From positions 7,070,501 to 7,134,500 of the forward strand of contig OY727094.1 in the NCBI GenBank assembly GCA_963402885.1: a DNA stretch of 64,000 nucleotides, read 5' to 3'. The position numbers and the translations under genes are program-made. This DNA comes from Antedon bifida. Lineage: Eukaryota; Echinodermata; Crinoidea; Comatulida; Antedonidae. Below are positions 34,360-45,997 of the stretch, one piece after another; positions within the stretch are counted from its first letter, which is position 1, and each line of letters starts with the position of its first letter. Below the pieces are notes generated by a model. The model was given only the letters and a program-made list of their open reading frames with translations. It did no database searches and was not told the origin of the DNA.

Positions 34360-34883
34360 AAATAATACTCGTTTGTAGCTAGTAGTGTGATATCATGGTT
34401 TATTCGTTTTTAATGCTACATATTATTTTACCAAACAAGCCAATCATGATGGCATAAAAGAAATACTATACACCAACGTAACAAGAACCAGTGTGTCTTT
34501 CTCAAACTGTCTGTCAAATATCAGAGCTTTTTTCGAAAATAGTGAAAATTTATCACTATAATATTAGTGACTATTTCAGTGATAACTACGAATTAGGAAT
34601 GTTCATTACCGTATATTCTTACAAATCCACGTTCCTAACTGTATTTATAAATTTTAAAAATTTAAGACGTATTCAAGCTCTCAGAAAGAATTTTAATGCA
34701 TTTTTACTTAAATTAATTAAAATAGAATAACATTTTTTTAAATATACAATGTCTATCCCACTGTATTAAAGTAATAATGGGGAATTTACCACAATAATAC
34801 ACAATTCAAATAAAAAGAAAAGAATAAATATTCTGTTTTACACATTGAAGGTAAATTACTAATTGTTTACAGATCAATCCAAG

Positions 34884-37043
34884 ATGGCTTCCAGTGAGCT
34901 GGCTAAATTTCTAGAAGATATTGATGAGAAGGTGCTAGAGTGCCAAATATGCTTTAATCGACTCAACGAACCCAGAACCTTAACATGTATTCACAGCTTC
35001 TGTTTGAGTTGTCTTGACAACTGGTTGAAGAAAACTAACAAAGTAAACTGCCCAACTTGCTCCAAATCTTATCGGATTCCAGAGGGCGGTCTAAAGAAAT
35101 TACCACCCAACACGTTTCTGAATAATTTGTTAGAAACAATTGAACAGTTTTCAAATACAGATGAGACAAAATGTATCTGTGGTAAGGAAGGTCGATCTAA
35201 AACCTACTGTCAGGAGTGCAGACGATATTTGTGTCACATTTGTAGTGATGCTCATAAGAACATTCCAGCTTGTAAAAACCACAAGTTGCATTTAGTGGAA
35301 GATGTTCGATCTATGAGTGTAAGTGAAATCAATGCGATGCACCCGCCTCTGTGTCCCGTCCACAATGAACCTTTAACTGTGTTTTGTAATATATGCAAAG
35401 TTGCCATTTGTATACACTGTTCAATCATGGATCACAAGGAATGGGAAGGAAAAGACAAACACGTGACCATCAGCATAAAAGATGCGTTTAAAACGTTTAA
35501 ACATACGTCAGCAGGATTGGAGAGAGAGGCAAAACGATGTACATCTAAATTAAAGGATGATCTTAAAGTAATGACTGATCGTGTTAAGAAACTTGATGAA
35601 AAGAAGGAAAAGAGTTTGAGAGGAATTGATAATCACGTCAAGGAATTGGTAACAAGAATTAAAGAAAGTGGGGACAAATTAAAAAGTGAGGTGGAGGCTA
35701 TGTACAAAATCAAGAGGAAGGCGACTGATGCCGAAATAGAGGATGTTACAACGACGATGTCGTACATAACTACAAACATCCATTTGCTCCACCACCTAGG
35801 GAAGGGCAATGAAGCAACGGCAATGTTATCCGGTAATGACGTCATCACATCACTGGGCGATAGGATCAAGGCAGTACCTAAAACAAAACCTGATGGTAAT
35901 GCTGAGATTAAATTTGTTAAAAACAATCAACAAATTAATTCATTACAGAAGGATATTGGAATTGTAACGCAATCAAGGGCGGACTATTTAGAATTAAGAG
36001 GAGCTGAGAGTATGACATTGCCAACAATTAATGTTAAAATAATCAAAACTGATGAATGTGAAATACATCTAAATGACTTAAAAGCTACATTGACACAACC
36101 AACAGGAGAAACTATAATCACTGACGTAGAAGAGGATGTCAATGGTGACTATATTGTGATAGGTAGATGTAAAAGTGCAGGAATTTGCAAGGTTGACGTT
36201 AGAGTTGATGGTGAACCAATTAAGAAGTCTCCAATGACTATTAAAGTTGAGAAAGAAGGATTATTAAAAACCATACAAATATCCTTGGACAGGTTACTTA
36301 GTGTTTGTGATGTAGTTAAACATGGAGACGATTGCTTGCTTGTTTCATATTGGGACAATGTCATTCGCGAATACAAGCAATCTGGTAAATACATTGGTAA
36401 GGTTACACTATCAGGTGTGCGTGTCAACAGAATGTTCCTAATGAACAATGGTAATATAGCATTCAGTGATCGTGGTAATGAATGCATCACAATATGCACT
36501 CTGAATGGTGAGGTGGTTAAATCATTTGGTAAGGAGGATTTGACATGTCCACGTGGTATCCATGTGGATCAAGCATCACGTATCATGTATGTAGCTAATG
36601 ATGAGAATGTAGCCATGTTTAACATTGAAAGCGGAAAACTCATTAAGAAAATAGCACCATATGATACGTCTTTTTCTTTTTTTGTAAGTATCATTGATGT
36701 CGCCCTTACAAGACAAGGATATAATCTTGTACTTTACTTTAATCAAAGCTGCTTAAAACTATTTGATAATGAAGGAAAGTTTATTAAAGTTCTTGTCAAT
36801 GAAGGCGATGAAGATGGCAATGTGAAGAGCCCAGGAGGAGTACTAGTTGATGATAATGACAATATCATAATATCAAGTCACCACAAACTACAGCTATTTA
36901 GTAATAGTGGAAAGTTTATTAAAAGGATTGATAAAGCAGAAGATGGAATCAACGATCCTCGAGGATTATCCATCATATCCCACAATCCACGTAGAGTAGC
37001 AGTGGCAAATGGAGACAAAACAGTGAAAATATTCAATTATTAA
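34884..37043 (+). CDS. TRIM-NHL type E3 ubiquitin ligase, copy 3 (intact)
   Basis: The acceptor TTGTTTACAG ends at 34872 and ATG 34884 gives 719 residues; the in-frame ATG at 34863 lies in the intron. RING, B-box 1 (CICGKEGRSKTYCQECRRYLC), B-box 2 (CPVHNEP start), coiled coil, filamin-like domain and NHL-like blades are all present with their zinc ligands. It differs from the other copies mainly before the first blade, with a longer insert (SLDRLLSVC), and after IKKIAPYD (TSFSFFVS). Its leader exon is about 10 kb upstream, beyond a transposon nest, so its expression may differ from its paralogues. Cytoplasmic ubiquitin ligase by family. Confidence 0.9.
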   Translation: MASSELAKFLEDIDEKVLECQICFNRLNEPRTLTCIHSFCLSCLDNWLKKTNKVNCPTCSKSYRIPEGGLKKLPPNTFLNNLLETIEQFSNTDETKCICGKEGRSKTYCQECRRYLCHICSDAHKNIPACKNHKLHLVEDVRSMSVSEINAMHPPLCPVHNEPLTVFCNICKVAICIHCSIMDHKEWEGKDKHVTISIKDAFKTFKHTSAGLEREAKRCTSKLKDDLKVMTDRVKKLDEKKEKSLRGIDNHVKELVTRIKESGDKLKSEVEAMYKIKRKATDAEIEDVTTTMSYITTNIHLLHHLGKGNEATAMLSGNDVITSLGDRIKAVPKTKPDGNAEIKFVKNNQQINSLQKDIGIVTQSRADYLELRGAESMTLPTINVKIIKTDECEIHLNDLKATLTQPTGETIITDVEEDVNGDYIVIGRCKSAGICKVDVRVDGEPIKKSPMTIKVEKEGLLKTIQISLDRLLSVCDVVKHGDDCLLVSYWDNVIREYKQSGKYIGKVTLSGVRVNRMFLMNNGNIAFSDRGNECITICTLNGEVVKSFGKEDLTCPRGIHVDQASRIMYVANDENVAMFNIESGKLIKKIAPYDTSFSFFVSIIDVALTRQGYNLVLYFNQSCLKLFDNEGKFIKVLVNEGDEDGNVKSPGGVLVDDNDNIIISSHHKLQLFSNSGKFIKRIDKAEDGINDPRGLSIISHNPRRVAVANGDKTVKIFNY

Positions 37044-38040
37044 AAATATAGATTAAAAAGCTTTATTAAGCTTACGACATAGGCCTACACTTTTATGGTT
37101 AAATAAAATACTACAATTATATTCAAACCATATTGAACATTATTAATAAAAAATAATTACTCATGAATAAAACAATTATACAAAATAAAAAAATACAAAA
37201 GGAGTAATCGCTAATTAATAATGAAACATTTTATTTGAATGCTGTGAAGTTGTTTATTTTCAATTATCAGGTTTATGTAGTGATGGCGAATAATGTTGTA
37301 TAATATGAACTACATTAGTATATATTTTGTATAAATAAGCAGGCCTATGCATTCCGAAAAATATACTATTAATTTACATCAACGTTTATAGCAATGTGTA
37401 ATTCATAATTACTGTGTAATTCTTGATTTCTCTGGTAACTTTCTGTCTTTTATCATCATTGCATTGTAGTTTTACTTAGAGGGTGTATAATTAATAATAA
37501 TAATAAATAATGTAAATGAGCTTACTATTTAAGGTTAATTTGTGGTACAATAAAATAGTTCAGGTTTTTACTTAATTTTATCTTTCTCCATCGCTTCAGT
37601 TTTCGATATTGTGTGTTTGTGTTGGAAGGTAGTCCGACAAAATTCGTACACGAATAAAAATATCTCTCACAAATTTTCATCTTCTTTGTTTTTACATTCA
37701 TAATGTATATGTTACGTTGATCTGAATCACAGAGCCAACATAAACAACATAAACATTACTAAAATAAAAGAATAGACGCAAAAAGTATGAATAGTGACGT
37801 CAACTACCTCAAACTAGTGTTTTGATTGGTCTGTAAATTCTTGCTATGTAGCGCCACCAGTCGTCCTGTTGTTGACAGTACAGTACTGTATAACTTTTAA
37901 GATTACTTAGAGTTATACTTATTTCTTCGTGTTACATAGTAAACGTTAGGCCAAATAAAAAAAGAAATATTTGCATTACGGACAAGATTTGAATTAGAAT
38001 ATTAGTTTAAAATTTTCATTTAACGTTTACACACTGGGGC
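37044..38040 (+). other. TRIM 3' flank of copy 3
   Basis: Matches the 3' flanks of copies 1, 6 and 8, with AATAAA near 37103. It continues through cgccaccagtcgtcctgttg (37851) to the gaatattagtttaaaatttt block and stops near 38035, where a TRIM fragment is joined. It preserves the empty site for the R1 insertion seen at 15112. Confidence 0.65.
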
Positions 38041-38064
38041 TTTCATGGTACTGTTCGAGTATAG

Positions 38065-38678
38065 AGGATTTGGTAACAAGAATAAAAGAAAGTGAAGACA
38101 AATTAAAATGTGAGGTGGAGGTTACGTATAAAATCAAGAGGAAGAGAACTGATGCCGATATAGAGGATGTGACAACAACGATATCGTATATAAATACAAA
38201 CATCAATTTGCTCCACCACCTAGGGAAGGGCAATGAAGGAACGGCAATGTTATCCGGTAATGACGTCATCACAGCACTGGACGATAGGATCAAGGCAGTA
38301 CCTAAAACAAAACCTGATGGTAATGCTGAGATTAAATTTGTTAAAAACAAGCAACAAATTAATTCACTACAGAAGGATATTGGAATTTTAACACAATCAA
38401 GGGCAGACTGGTTAGAATTAAGAGGAGCCGGAGGAGACGAAGAAGATGAAGAAGACGAAGAATATGAAGAAGACGAAGAATATGAAGGAGACGAAGAAGA
38501 TGAAGAAGACGAAGAAGATGAAGAAGACGAAGAAGATGAAGAAGACGAAGAAGATGAAGAAGACGAAGAAGATGAAGAAGACGAAGAAGACAATGTTCAT
38601 TATAATAAAGTGTATGTGCCAATTCAGTTAGGCCTAATTCAGAAAAATAAAAACTGATGAATGTGAAATACATGCAAA
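38065..38678 (+). pseudogene. TRIM fragment (coiled-coil region) with acidic microsatellite
   Basis: From aggatttggtaacaagaata the sequence follows the TRIM coiled coil (LVTRIKESEDKLK to LELRGA) in frame. It then enters a GAAGAY hexanucleotide array encoding Asp/Glu runs. Homology resumes at aaaactgatgaatgtgaaat and ends at the TA repeat at 38678. It has no RING, B-box or NHL. A frame of 195 codons is open (38070-38657), but with no start context or promoter unit it is probably a non-functional duplicate. Confidence 0.75.
38434..38590. repeat. (GAAGAY)n microsatellite
   Basis: Hexanucleotide array with a few tat and gga variants, replacing about 60 bp of TRIM sequence. On the minus strand it creates a spurious poly-Ser frame. 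Confidence 0.95.
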
Positions 38679-38722
38679 TATATATATATATATATATATA
38701 TATAATGTTCTTTGCCTGATTT

Positions 38723-38777
<55 letters not shown>
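38678..38777. repeat. (TA)n microsatellites
   Basis: Two TA runs, 38678-38704 and 38725-38777, separated by a short unique piece. Confidence 0.95.
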
Positions 38778-38779
<2 letters not shown>

Positions 38780-38780
<1 letters not shown>

Positions 38781-39205
38781 CCAAAGGCAAAATACTGAAA
38801 AAAATGACAATGCTGTGGGTATCAGTGGCTGGATCTCAATGGAGATACAAAAAAAAAGCGAAAAGCTAAATCAAAACGATAAAGTAAACAGCCAGAAAAG
38901 TATATATATTCAGGTTGAAATTATCAGACCGTTAGGATAGAGTGCTCAATACCAAGGTAGAGCATAAATAAATAAATAAAATAACAGCAGAAAACTTGGT
39001 TACTTCATTGTTTTAATCACTACAAATTTGTTTCGTACGACCAGCATGTAGCTGGCCGCACTCTTCAGGTGAAATGTAAAACATAAGTGACACAGTTGTC
39101 TCATAGTGCTTAATAGAAGTGAGTCATCAGGAAGTCGTATACAATAGCCTATTGTTTTAGATTTAGATAAACTATTTGGATCTGCAATTTAGTAAGAATT
39201 TTTAT
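38780..39205. mobile_element. Unclassified retroelement-like remnant
   Basis: acgaccagcatgtagctggc and cgcactcttcaggtgaaatg resemble the inverted end sequences common in Penelope-like elements and other elements of marine invertebrates. No coding sequence remains. The block sits between two copies of the TRIM 3' flank. Assignment is tentative. Confidence 0.3.
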
Positions 39206-39211
39206 ATGTAT

Positions 39212-39532
39212 GTTGTTGACAGTACAGTACTGTATAACTTTTAAGATTACTTAGAGTTATAATTATTTCTTTGTGTTACATAGTAAACGTTAGGCCAAAT
39301 AAAAAAAGAAATATTTGCATTACTGACAAGATTTGAATTAGAATATTAGTTTAACATTTTCATTTAACGTTTACACACATTGGAACACTTAAAGATCACG
39401 GTCATGACAGTTAATACACGATTATTCCAGTTTTACTCCCGATTATTTTATATACGGTATAAAAAGTGTATTTAATGTTTACATACCTCGGAACACAATC
39501 GAGATCATACAATCATTTGAACGATTATTCCA
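39212..39532 (+). other. Second copy of the distal TRIM 3' flank
   Basis: gacagtacagtactgtataa through the ttgaacgattattcc block repeats 37876-38035 and matches 63565-63796 closely. The TRIM fragment and remnant at 38065-39205 are therefore bracketed by two copies of the same flank. Confidence 0.7.
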
Positions 39533-39847
39533 ATACCGTATTTATTAGTATTCGCTTATTCGAGGTATTCGTTTATTTTTTGGGTGAAATGTGGTAACAC
39601 ATTTAATATCGAAAAGTGATAATATACAGTAAAAATTGTTTCGAAATGATTTGTAACCTGTATATTATCTTGTCAATTAATAAATTCTACTACAAATAGA
39701 AATGTATAATATGCTTTTGGCGGGGTGTTTATTCAAGAAAATAAATAAAGACCCGAGGAGTTTATTCAAAATGATGTTTTATGGGGGAGTTTATTCGACG
39801 GAGGCGTTTATTCAAAGCGGGCCGTTTACTCGAATAAACACGGTATT
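39533..39847. mobile_element. MITE-like element with terminal inverted repeats
   Basis: The left end aataccgtatttattag and the right end (reverse complement aataccgtgtttattcgag) form imperfect TIRs. The interior is rich in gtttattcga words. About 315 bp, no coding capacity. A partial copy lies at 16709 and another runs off the window at 63797. Confidence 0.55.
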
Positions 39848-41770
39848 TTATTTATGAAAAAATAGCTAAAAATAATATTATGTTGGCTCCAACAATAAAT
39901 AAGGCCTCGTACATGAACCCCGTGACTGCTTTGTCACCCGTTTCTATCATCGATTCATTTCCAACTTGAATATTTTTCTAATTATTAAACTATGTACTTA
40001 AAATGCTGCAATAATGTAAGCAAAACAAACCATTGTTTAAAATCATATGAATTGTGGACTGACGTTGACTGAAGACAGAAAATAGCATTCAAACAGTACT
40101 AACCAGTTTTCAGTCTTGACCCGTGTTTATCCAGATTTAAAAGAAAATCATAATGCTTGCAATATAAATAAGGCTCAAAAGAAATGGGATAATGTGAAAG
40201 AAAAATTATTATTTTTTTATTTCTTAAAAGCTATAAGTTTTAAAGTCTTTTTTTACAAATTTACTGTAGGAACTTTTAAGTACCGTATTGTATAGCAATG
40301 TTTTATATTTTAATAATATGTATTTTTATATGTTACTAAATGTTTCGAACGAAATAAAAGTCAGTTGCTCCACGAAAGAGAGAAAAAAAATTACTCTAAA
40401 TATGCAATTTAGAGGTGAAACATTTACCTTAATGAAAGCATCGTGTTTGTCTAACTTCTAATCTGTTTTGACTAAATATTTTCAAAATATAGTTTGGCAT
40501 ATATGGCGTTTCATACGTATAGCATTTCTAAAATACAGTATTTTCCAGACAACAATCGAAACGCTGACTGGTGAGCTACCATAAAAAAGTCAATATCTAC
40601 AGACTTTATGGGGAAAGTCTAGTATCATGTTTACAATTAGGGGTCAATGTACAGTACGTCTAAAATGATTTCTAAACGATGTATTAAAAAGGAAAAAAAA
40701 AGACTGGTTATCGATTAAACAGCGATGCTGACTAGTTGGGAACATACACCCTAGTCGGCTATACCAAGTGAGTACCTCACGATAGAAAAGGGGGTTAGAG
40801 GTTAGGTGGCATGGATTGTACATCTAAAATGATTGCTAATAATTTACAAATAAACCGCTAACAATATCGATATATTCACATCACGAAGAGGCAAATCAAA
40901 ACGACGTAAAGGAACTACTTCCAACTACTACTGTTTTGGTTTGCTTTTAATTTTTTTTACAATTTCCTTTTAATTTCTTAATTGGTAAAATGTTATATGA
41001 AACAATTTGTAATTGATGTAAACTACTTTGTACAAAAAAATACCCACTTTAGCAAATTTGGTTGCTATGGATTTGTATTTGCCTTGAATTGTTTATGTTT
41101 TATGTTGAAATAGAGATACCGAGACTTTCCCGTTTAAGAATATCTCAAGGACTGATTTGAGTGATTGTGTTATGGCTGACGATGGGACAATAAAAATATA
41201 TAGTAAGAAAATTCCTGGGGGAAATGTAACCCTTTAACAAGGTATATAAAGCCCTCATATATATCGTATTATCGCCTGGTCTAGGCCTACTTACAGTATA
41301 TAAAGCATACATATAAGTATCGCATCGTCTGATAATATGCCTACTTGAAGTCATAATTCTACAATACAGCAAACAACTTCAAATATGTTTGTATAGAGAT
41401 CTCAACGGTAACAAACATGTTGTACATTGTATCCAGTGTAAAGTAAACATTATTATCTTATTTTTTATAGGCCCATTGCAAATATAAAGAGCAAATTCAC
41501 AATTCACATGACTAAAACTGATTTTTAACTGAAATACGTTTTAACAATCATTTCATCATTACTCAACTTAACCACCAGCTAAGCCTCACAGCTGATGTCA
41601 GGAATCAAGAAATACCGTAACTAGATATACCGAAACTGTTATCTATTCTTAGTAAGTTCTTTTTTCTCGAACAACAATGTGTTTATTGTAATAAAAAGTT
41701 AGGCTATAGTATAAAACTATGTTTGGTTTGGTGTTGGTACACCAGATACTTAAATGCTACGGGTGTGTTT
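39848..41770. other. Intergenic; one short KY-like trace, otherwise no gene seen
   Basis: AT-rich spacer between TRIM copy 3 and the KY-like gene. At 40816-40905, tgtacatctaaaatgattgc and acatcacgaagagg follow the KY-like gene near 45310-45390, a small decayed piece. Nothing else is recognised on either strand. Confidence 0.5.
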
Positions 41771-41774
41771 CCTC

Positions 41775-42010
41775 ACTTATTTATCGCGTGCAGGATTTTG
41801 GAATTCCTTAACATGGATTATACCATTCAGGGTAGTGTTCATGAGCATAGATTTAAATAAGTGTAGGCCCATTCCAATTGTATTATACAGACTTTCTCAA
41901 GCGAAGCTTATCCCCTCATGCAGGATTTCGGAATTTCTTAAAATGGATTATACCGTTCAGGGTAGTGTTCGTGAGCCTAGATTTATATAAGTGTAGGCCC
42001 ATTCCAATTG
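41775..42010 (+). repeat. 130-bp tandem duplication upstream of the KY-like gene
   Basis: caggatttyggaatt, tggattatacc and ttcagggtagtgttc recur with a 130-bp offset (41791 and 41921). Each copy ends in taggcccattccaattg. It lies just upstream of the acceptor at 42110, so it may be duplicated promoter or leader sequence. Confidence 0.75.
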
Positions 42011-42137
42011 AAATAAAACAATAGGGTACTAGTTTCTGCGCCATGCCTTCGGTGTACCAGCCAGTACAGTCAGTGTTACAACTTCTAATAGCTATTATTA
42101 TTCATTTCAGGCTATCGGATTGCAAATCTATCACATT

Positions 42138-42428
42138 ATGGGGTGTGGGTCTTCCAAAAGTACGACTACATCAAGTATAGTAAATGCAACTCATATTCCC
42201 GATAGGCATATTAAAGTTTGTAATACTGCAGATGAAGAAACAACGAAAAAAACAAGCAATAAAGAACGTCAGCTTACACCTTATAGTGATGCCTGCCAAG
42301 CCTTTCCAAGACCTAACACTACAAATGTGACCTGCAAGTATGATCTACATCATTTCTTTACACCCGAACATAAAGCCATCTATCCTGGCTTTGATACCGT
42401 GAATCGTCTTGATCAATATGTGGAGAAG
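42138..42428 (+). CDS. KY-like exon 1: acylated N-terminus
   Basis: The acceptor TTCATTTCAG ends at 42110, and 27 bases later the ATG at 42138 opens 97 codons to the donor AAG|GTAGGT. It encodes MGCGSS, a polar Ser/Thr/Lys linker, and a start of homology (HHFFTPEH) leading into the core domain. A leader exon must exist upstream but is not located. Confidence 0.75.
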
Positions 42429-45400
42429 GTAGGTACTTCACATCATAGAAGTCCTAAGGCCTAATTGGTAAATGATAAAGTATTGGCTTTGTGGTCCTTT
42501 TTTTTCTAAATTAACTACAGACATGTAACAGGTTACATGCACGTTTTGACTTTGTAATTTAGCTCACTTTTGTGCATTTGCTGCTTTGACTTTCTTCATT
42601 TTGTTTTATATACCGGTAATGTTTTGGCAATACAAGGAAAAAAAAACTCTCGATATTTTGATAAACCAGTCTCTAAATATTAATATTTTAGGCCTACTGC
42701 AATTTCCTTAACATTAACACACAAATTAGCCTATACAATTGTTTAAATGAAAAAAAAATCCATTCTTATTTCCGTTTACAATGAATACGCTTGGTTCTTT
42801 ATGTGAACTGAATATTATATAATAGAATAACTTCTTAATTAAGAATTACTTTCACAGTAAATCAATCATTCATACACATCTAACTCAGAGGTCTACATAC
42901 TTTTTACCTTCATTAATACACGTAAATTACTGCTTTAGAGTGATGATTTTTGTCGCCTATATGCCTATTCTTTAAATAACATGTGATGTTACATGCTTGT
43001 ATAGGCCCCAGAATCACTAAAACGGAACATTAAAGGTTTAGTGGACTATTTGATGAAGCCAACATCAGGCGACTATGATAAGGCGCGCGTTATAATACGA
43101 TGGATAGCTACCAATATAAAGTATGACGTTAACTACCTGGCAACCGGCCAACGCGGCTCATCAGATCCCCAGGACGTGTTGAACGAATGTACTGGTGTCT
43201 GCGCGGGATATTCAAATCTTGTCTTCGCAATGTGTCGGTAAGAAAAACACTCTACATACTATTTGAACATTAGTTTTGGTTGTGATAAAAACATGGCCTA
43301 GGCCTACATAAGCAGTACATAGTAGGTCTACATATACACAAACTAATTAACAATTTTAGCTCATTTCATTTTCTGCATAATGTATAAAACAAGTGACTTA
43401 GAAAAATTAATTAGCATCATCCGTGTTGATCCGTTTTTAACGAGGAAAATATATTTCTAATTTTAGATTGTGTGATCTACCTTGTGAGAAAATTTCAGGT
43501 ATAGTAAAGAAATACAAAATCGGCGATGACGTGAATGGAAGAAAACGAATATCCAGACATATGTGGAATCGCGTCAAGATATCAAATACGTGGTTTTTGT
43601 GCGATGCCACTTGGGCATCTGGTTTTGTAGGTATATACCCTGTATAAACAAATACAAATACATTTATTCATCAAATCACAAATCACAATGAAATATTAGT
43701 ATGTACGAAGTTTCAAGAAAATGATGGAGTGAGGTCTCAGGAAACCAGGAGGAGGTTTGTATGATAGAGAACCCAGATTACTTTAAAAAATATTTTTATA
43801 TGGTTTTACAAACTAATAGTTCAATTTTAACAGTAAAAAGATAATACAAAAAAAATTCCTCTATCAATATGGCTGTGAGGTTCTCCTAAGAAACTTTAAC
43901 ATATACCTCTCTCAGCTACGGACCCACTGAGCCAGAATAAATTTAGTAACAACTATCAGTGGTAATCTTGATATTTTCATGTTATAACAGAGAAAGTTAA
44001 TGGCATATATACATATGTTTTCCGTTGGAACGAGGGCTACTTCCTGACACCGCCAGAAACGTTTCGTTATTCTCACAAACCAGACGACAGTGCACTTGCA
44101 ATGGTTGAAGATCCAGTAAGTGATGTCGATGAATGGATGAATCAGGTGCGGGTATACCCATCAGCATATTTTTATAAGGTACATTTTTGCAAAAAAACAA
44201 TTGCTGCCGACTGTTCACGTGTCCACACCTAGTAATAATTATACTTTATTAATGTTATATGTTTTAGGTGTCATGTGTAAAACCATCGCTAGCTGAAGGC
44301 TGTATAAAAACCGATTCCAATAGAATAGAGCTGACATTTCACAGCAAATACAAGATGACATACGAACATAATTTAAAATGCGAAGCAACGAATCAGACAG
44401 TTAAAAATTCGACAGCATTAATAGAAAACGAAAACACGGCAACATTATTACTACGTTTGCCACATGCTGGAGTTTATAAGGTCATATTATTAGGTGAGCC
44501 TGTTTGTCTGTCGGACCGTGCGAAAAAAGATGGGCTTGATAAGCTAATGGCATTTATAGTGCATGCGACGGGTGTTACTGGTTCTCAACTATTTCCAGAC
44601 TTTACATATTTTCTGGGATCAGTTTCAGGTTTTATCGACGGAGGATTTAAATCAGTAAATGGATACACTAGATTTACAATCGAAAGACCAGAATGTGAGC
44701 CAATCACATTCAGTTTAGAAACGACAATGGTAATGATCTTACAGAATATGTATTTGCAGATTCTTATCCAGGAAAGGTTATATTCAATGTAAGATGTCCT
44801 ACGATTGGAGAATATTCGTTGAAACTGCGCGCCAGATTAAGCAAAGAACATGTGTCTATGAATCGATATGAGACCGGTGCTAGGTATTTGATACAGAACA
44901 AAAATGCTACGCCGTTACTCCCCTACTTGCCATTTCAACAATGGGGACCAAATGACAGATTTGACACTTATAAGATAATATTAGACACCACAAAAGGTTC
45001 TGAAATCGTATGCACCAACAAAGAAAGTAAGTTTGAAATACAGTATAATGAAAAGATACTGTATTCCTTGAAAACTAAGGACAATGAAAACGTACAAAAA
45101 TGGGTTTATGCTGAAACACATCGACAAGGATCAACTGTTAACATAAAATTTCGATTTCGTGTTGTCGTCATTGGCTTTTATGAATTAAAACTATTTGCAA
45201 GAAAACCTGACACAACAACTAAAGACTCTATAGGCCGATGGCTGGTTAATGTTATTAAACCATATGAAGGCAACGTGTTTGCATTTAGCAAAAAGAAAGC
45301 ATGGGGGCCTTGTACATTTAAAATGATTGCTCATAATCTACAAGTTAAATCGCCAACTTCTTCTACGATTTATCAAAAAGACGAAGAGCCTGGTTTAGTG

Positions 45401-45997
45401 ATAGCTTCAACGATTAAACGACGAACAGTAATTACTTTCAAGTTTAAGAATGGCTCCGGTACTGATTTGAATGATTGTGTCGTGGCTGATTCTGTTCAAC
45501 AAAATGATGACACAATATTATATATATTTAAGTTTTATCCACCCACGTGTGGGTTTTATTGTCTTGACGTGTTTAGTCAACCTAGTGGTACTTGCATTGG
45601 TAGTTGGTTAGTTGATGCTAAGAAAAAACAGTCACTACCACTTCCCTCAAACAAAAGCCGACCATGGGGCCCTGTACAGACCCTTTTTGAATATGGGTTT
45701 TCTGTTATTCAGCCAAAATCAGCCGTTATTTCATCTCCTCTAGGCAAGGACACAACACTGACTTTAACATCTGGTACCCGTGGAAAGATTCTTGGAAGAT
45801 TGTATTTTTACAAGCAAACGGAAGATCTCAAAGATGAGTTTAATGTTTCTTATTCCACAGAAGATATACATCGTAATAAAATAGTTATAACGTTTAAATT
45901 AGCGAGCACAGGTTATTATAAATTCAGATTATTTATCAGAAACAAAGAAGAAGGTGAATTTAATTATGGTGGAGCCTGGCTTGTACACTGCATATGA
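42138..45997 (+). CDS. KY-like (kyphoscoliosis peptidase-like) protein, transglutaminase-like fold, 5 coding exons, one frameshift
   Basis: Exons 42138-42428, 43005-43237, 43467-43630, 43991-44178 and 44268-45997; all phases agree. The N-terminus MGCGSSKS fits N-myristoylation at Gly2 plus Cys3 palmitoylation. The transglutaminase-like core has Cys163 (GVCAGYSN), His206 (RHMWN) and Asp221 (LCDATWASG), the KY-type triad. About four beta-sandwich modules follow, several starting WGP and ending WLV. In vertebrates KY is a muscle Z-disc-associated peptidase homologue; a role here is unknown. At about 44728 one base appears to be missing: the frame from exon 5 stops at 44792, while the next frame carries the expected continuation to 45997. 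With that base the CDS would be 868 residues. Either a recent disabling mutation or an assembly error. Confidence 0.8.
43005..43237 (+). CDS. KY-like exon 2: catalytic cysteine
   Basis: The acceptor TGTATAG ends at 43004 and the donor CG|GTAAGA begins at 43238. It encodes a helix (KARVIIRWIATNIKYD) typical of transglutaminase-like cores and then ECTGVCAGYSN with the nucleophile Cys163. Confidence 0.85.
43467..43630 (+). CDS. KY-like exon 3: catalytic His and Asp
   Basis: The acceptor ATTTTAG ends at 43466 and the donor GTATAT begins at 43631. It encodes the His206 (SRHMWNRVK) and Asp221 (WFLCDATWASG) motifs. Phase is consistent on both sides. Confidence 0.85.
43991..44178 (+). CDS. KY-like exon 4
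   Basis: The acceptor TATAACAG ends at 43990 and the donor AAG|GTACAT begins at 44179. It encodes RWNEGYFLTPPETFRYSH, the conserved KY segment after the catalytic Asp, and a linker to the beta-sandwich modules. Confidence 0.8.

Noticed and set aside
38027-38593. Minus-strand poly-Ser frame over the acidic microsatellite
   Set aside because: It is the reverse reading of the GAAGAY array and of TRIM coiled-coil sequence that is coding on the plus strand.
44729-44745. A GT...AG micro-intron in KY-like exon 5
   Set aside because: The candidate is only about 15 nt, far below workable intron length, and removing it deletes conserved module residues. A 1-nt indel fits better.
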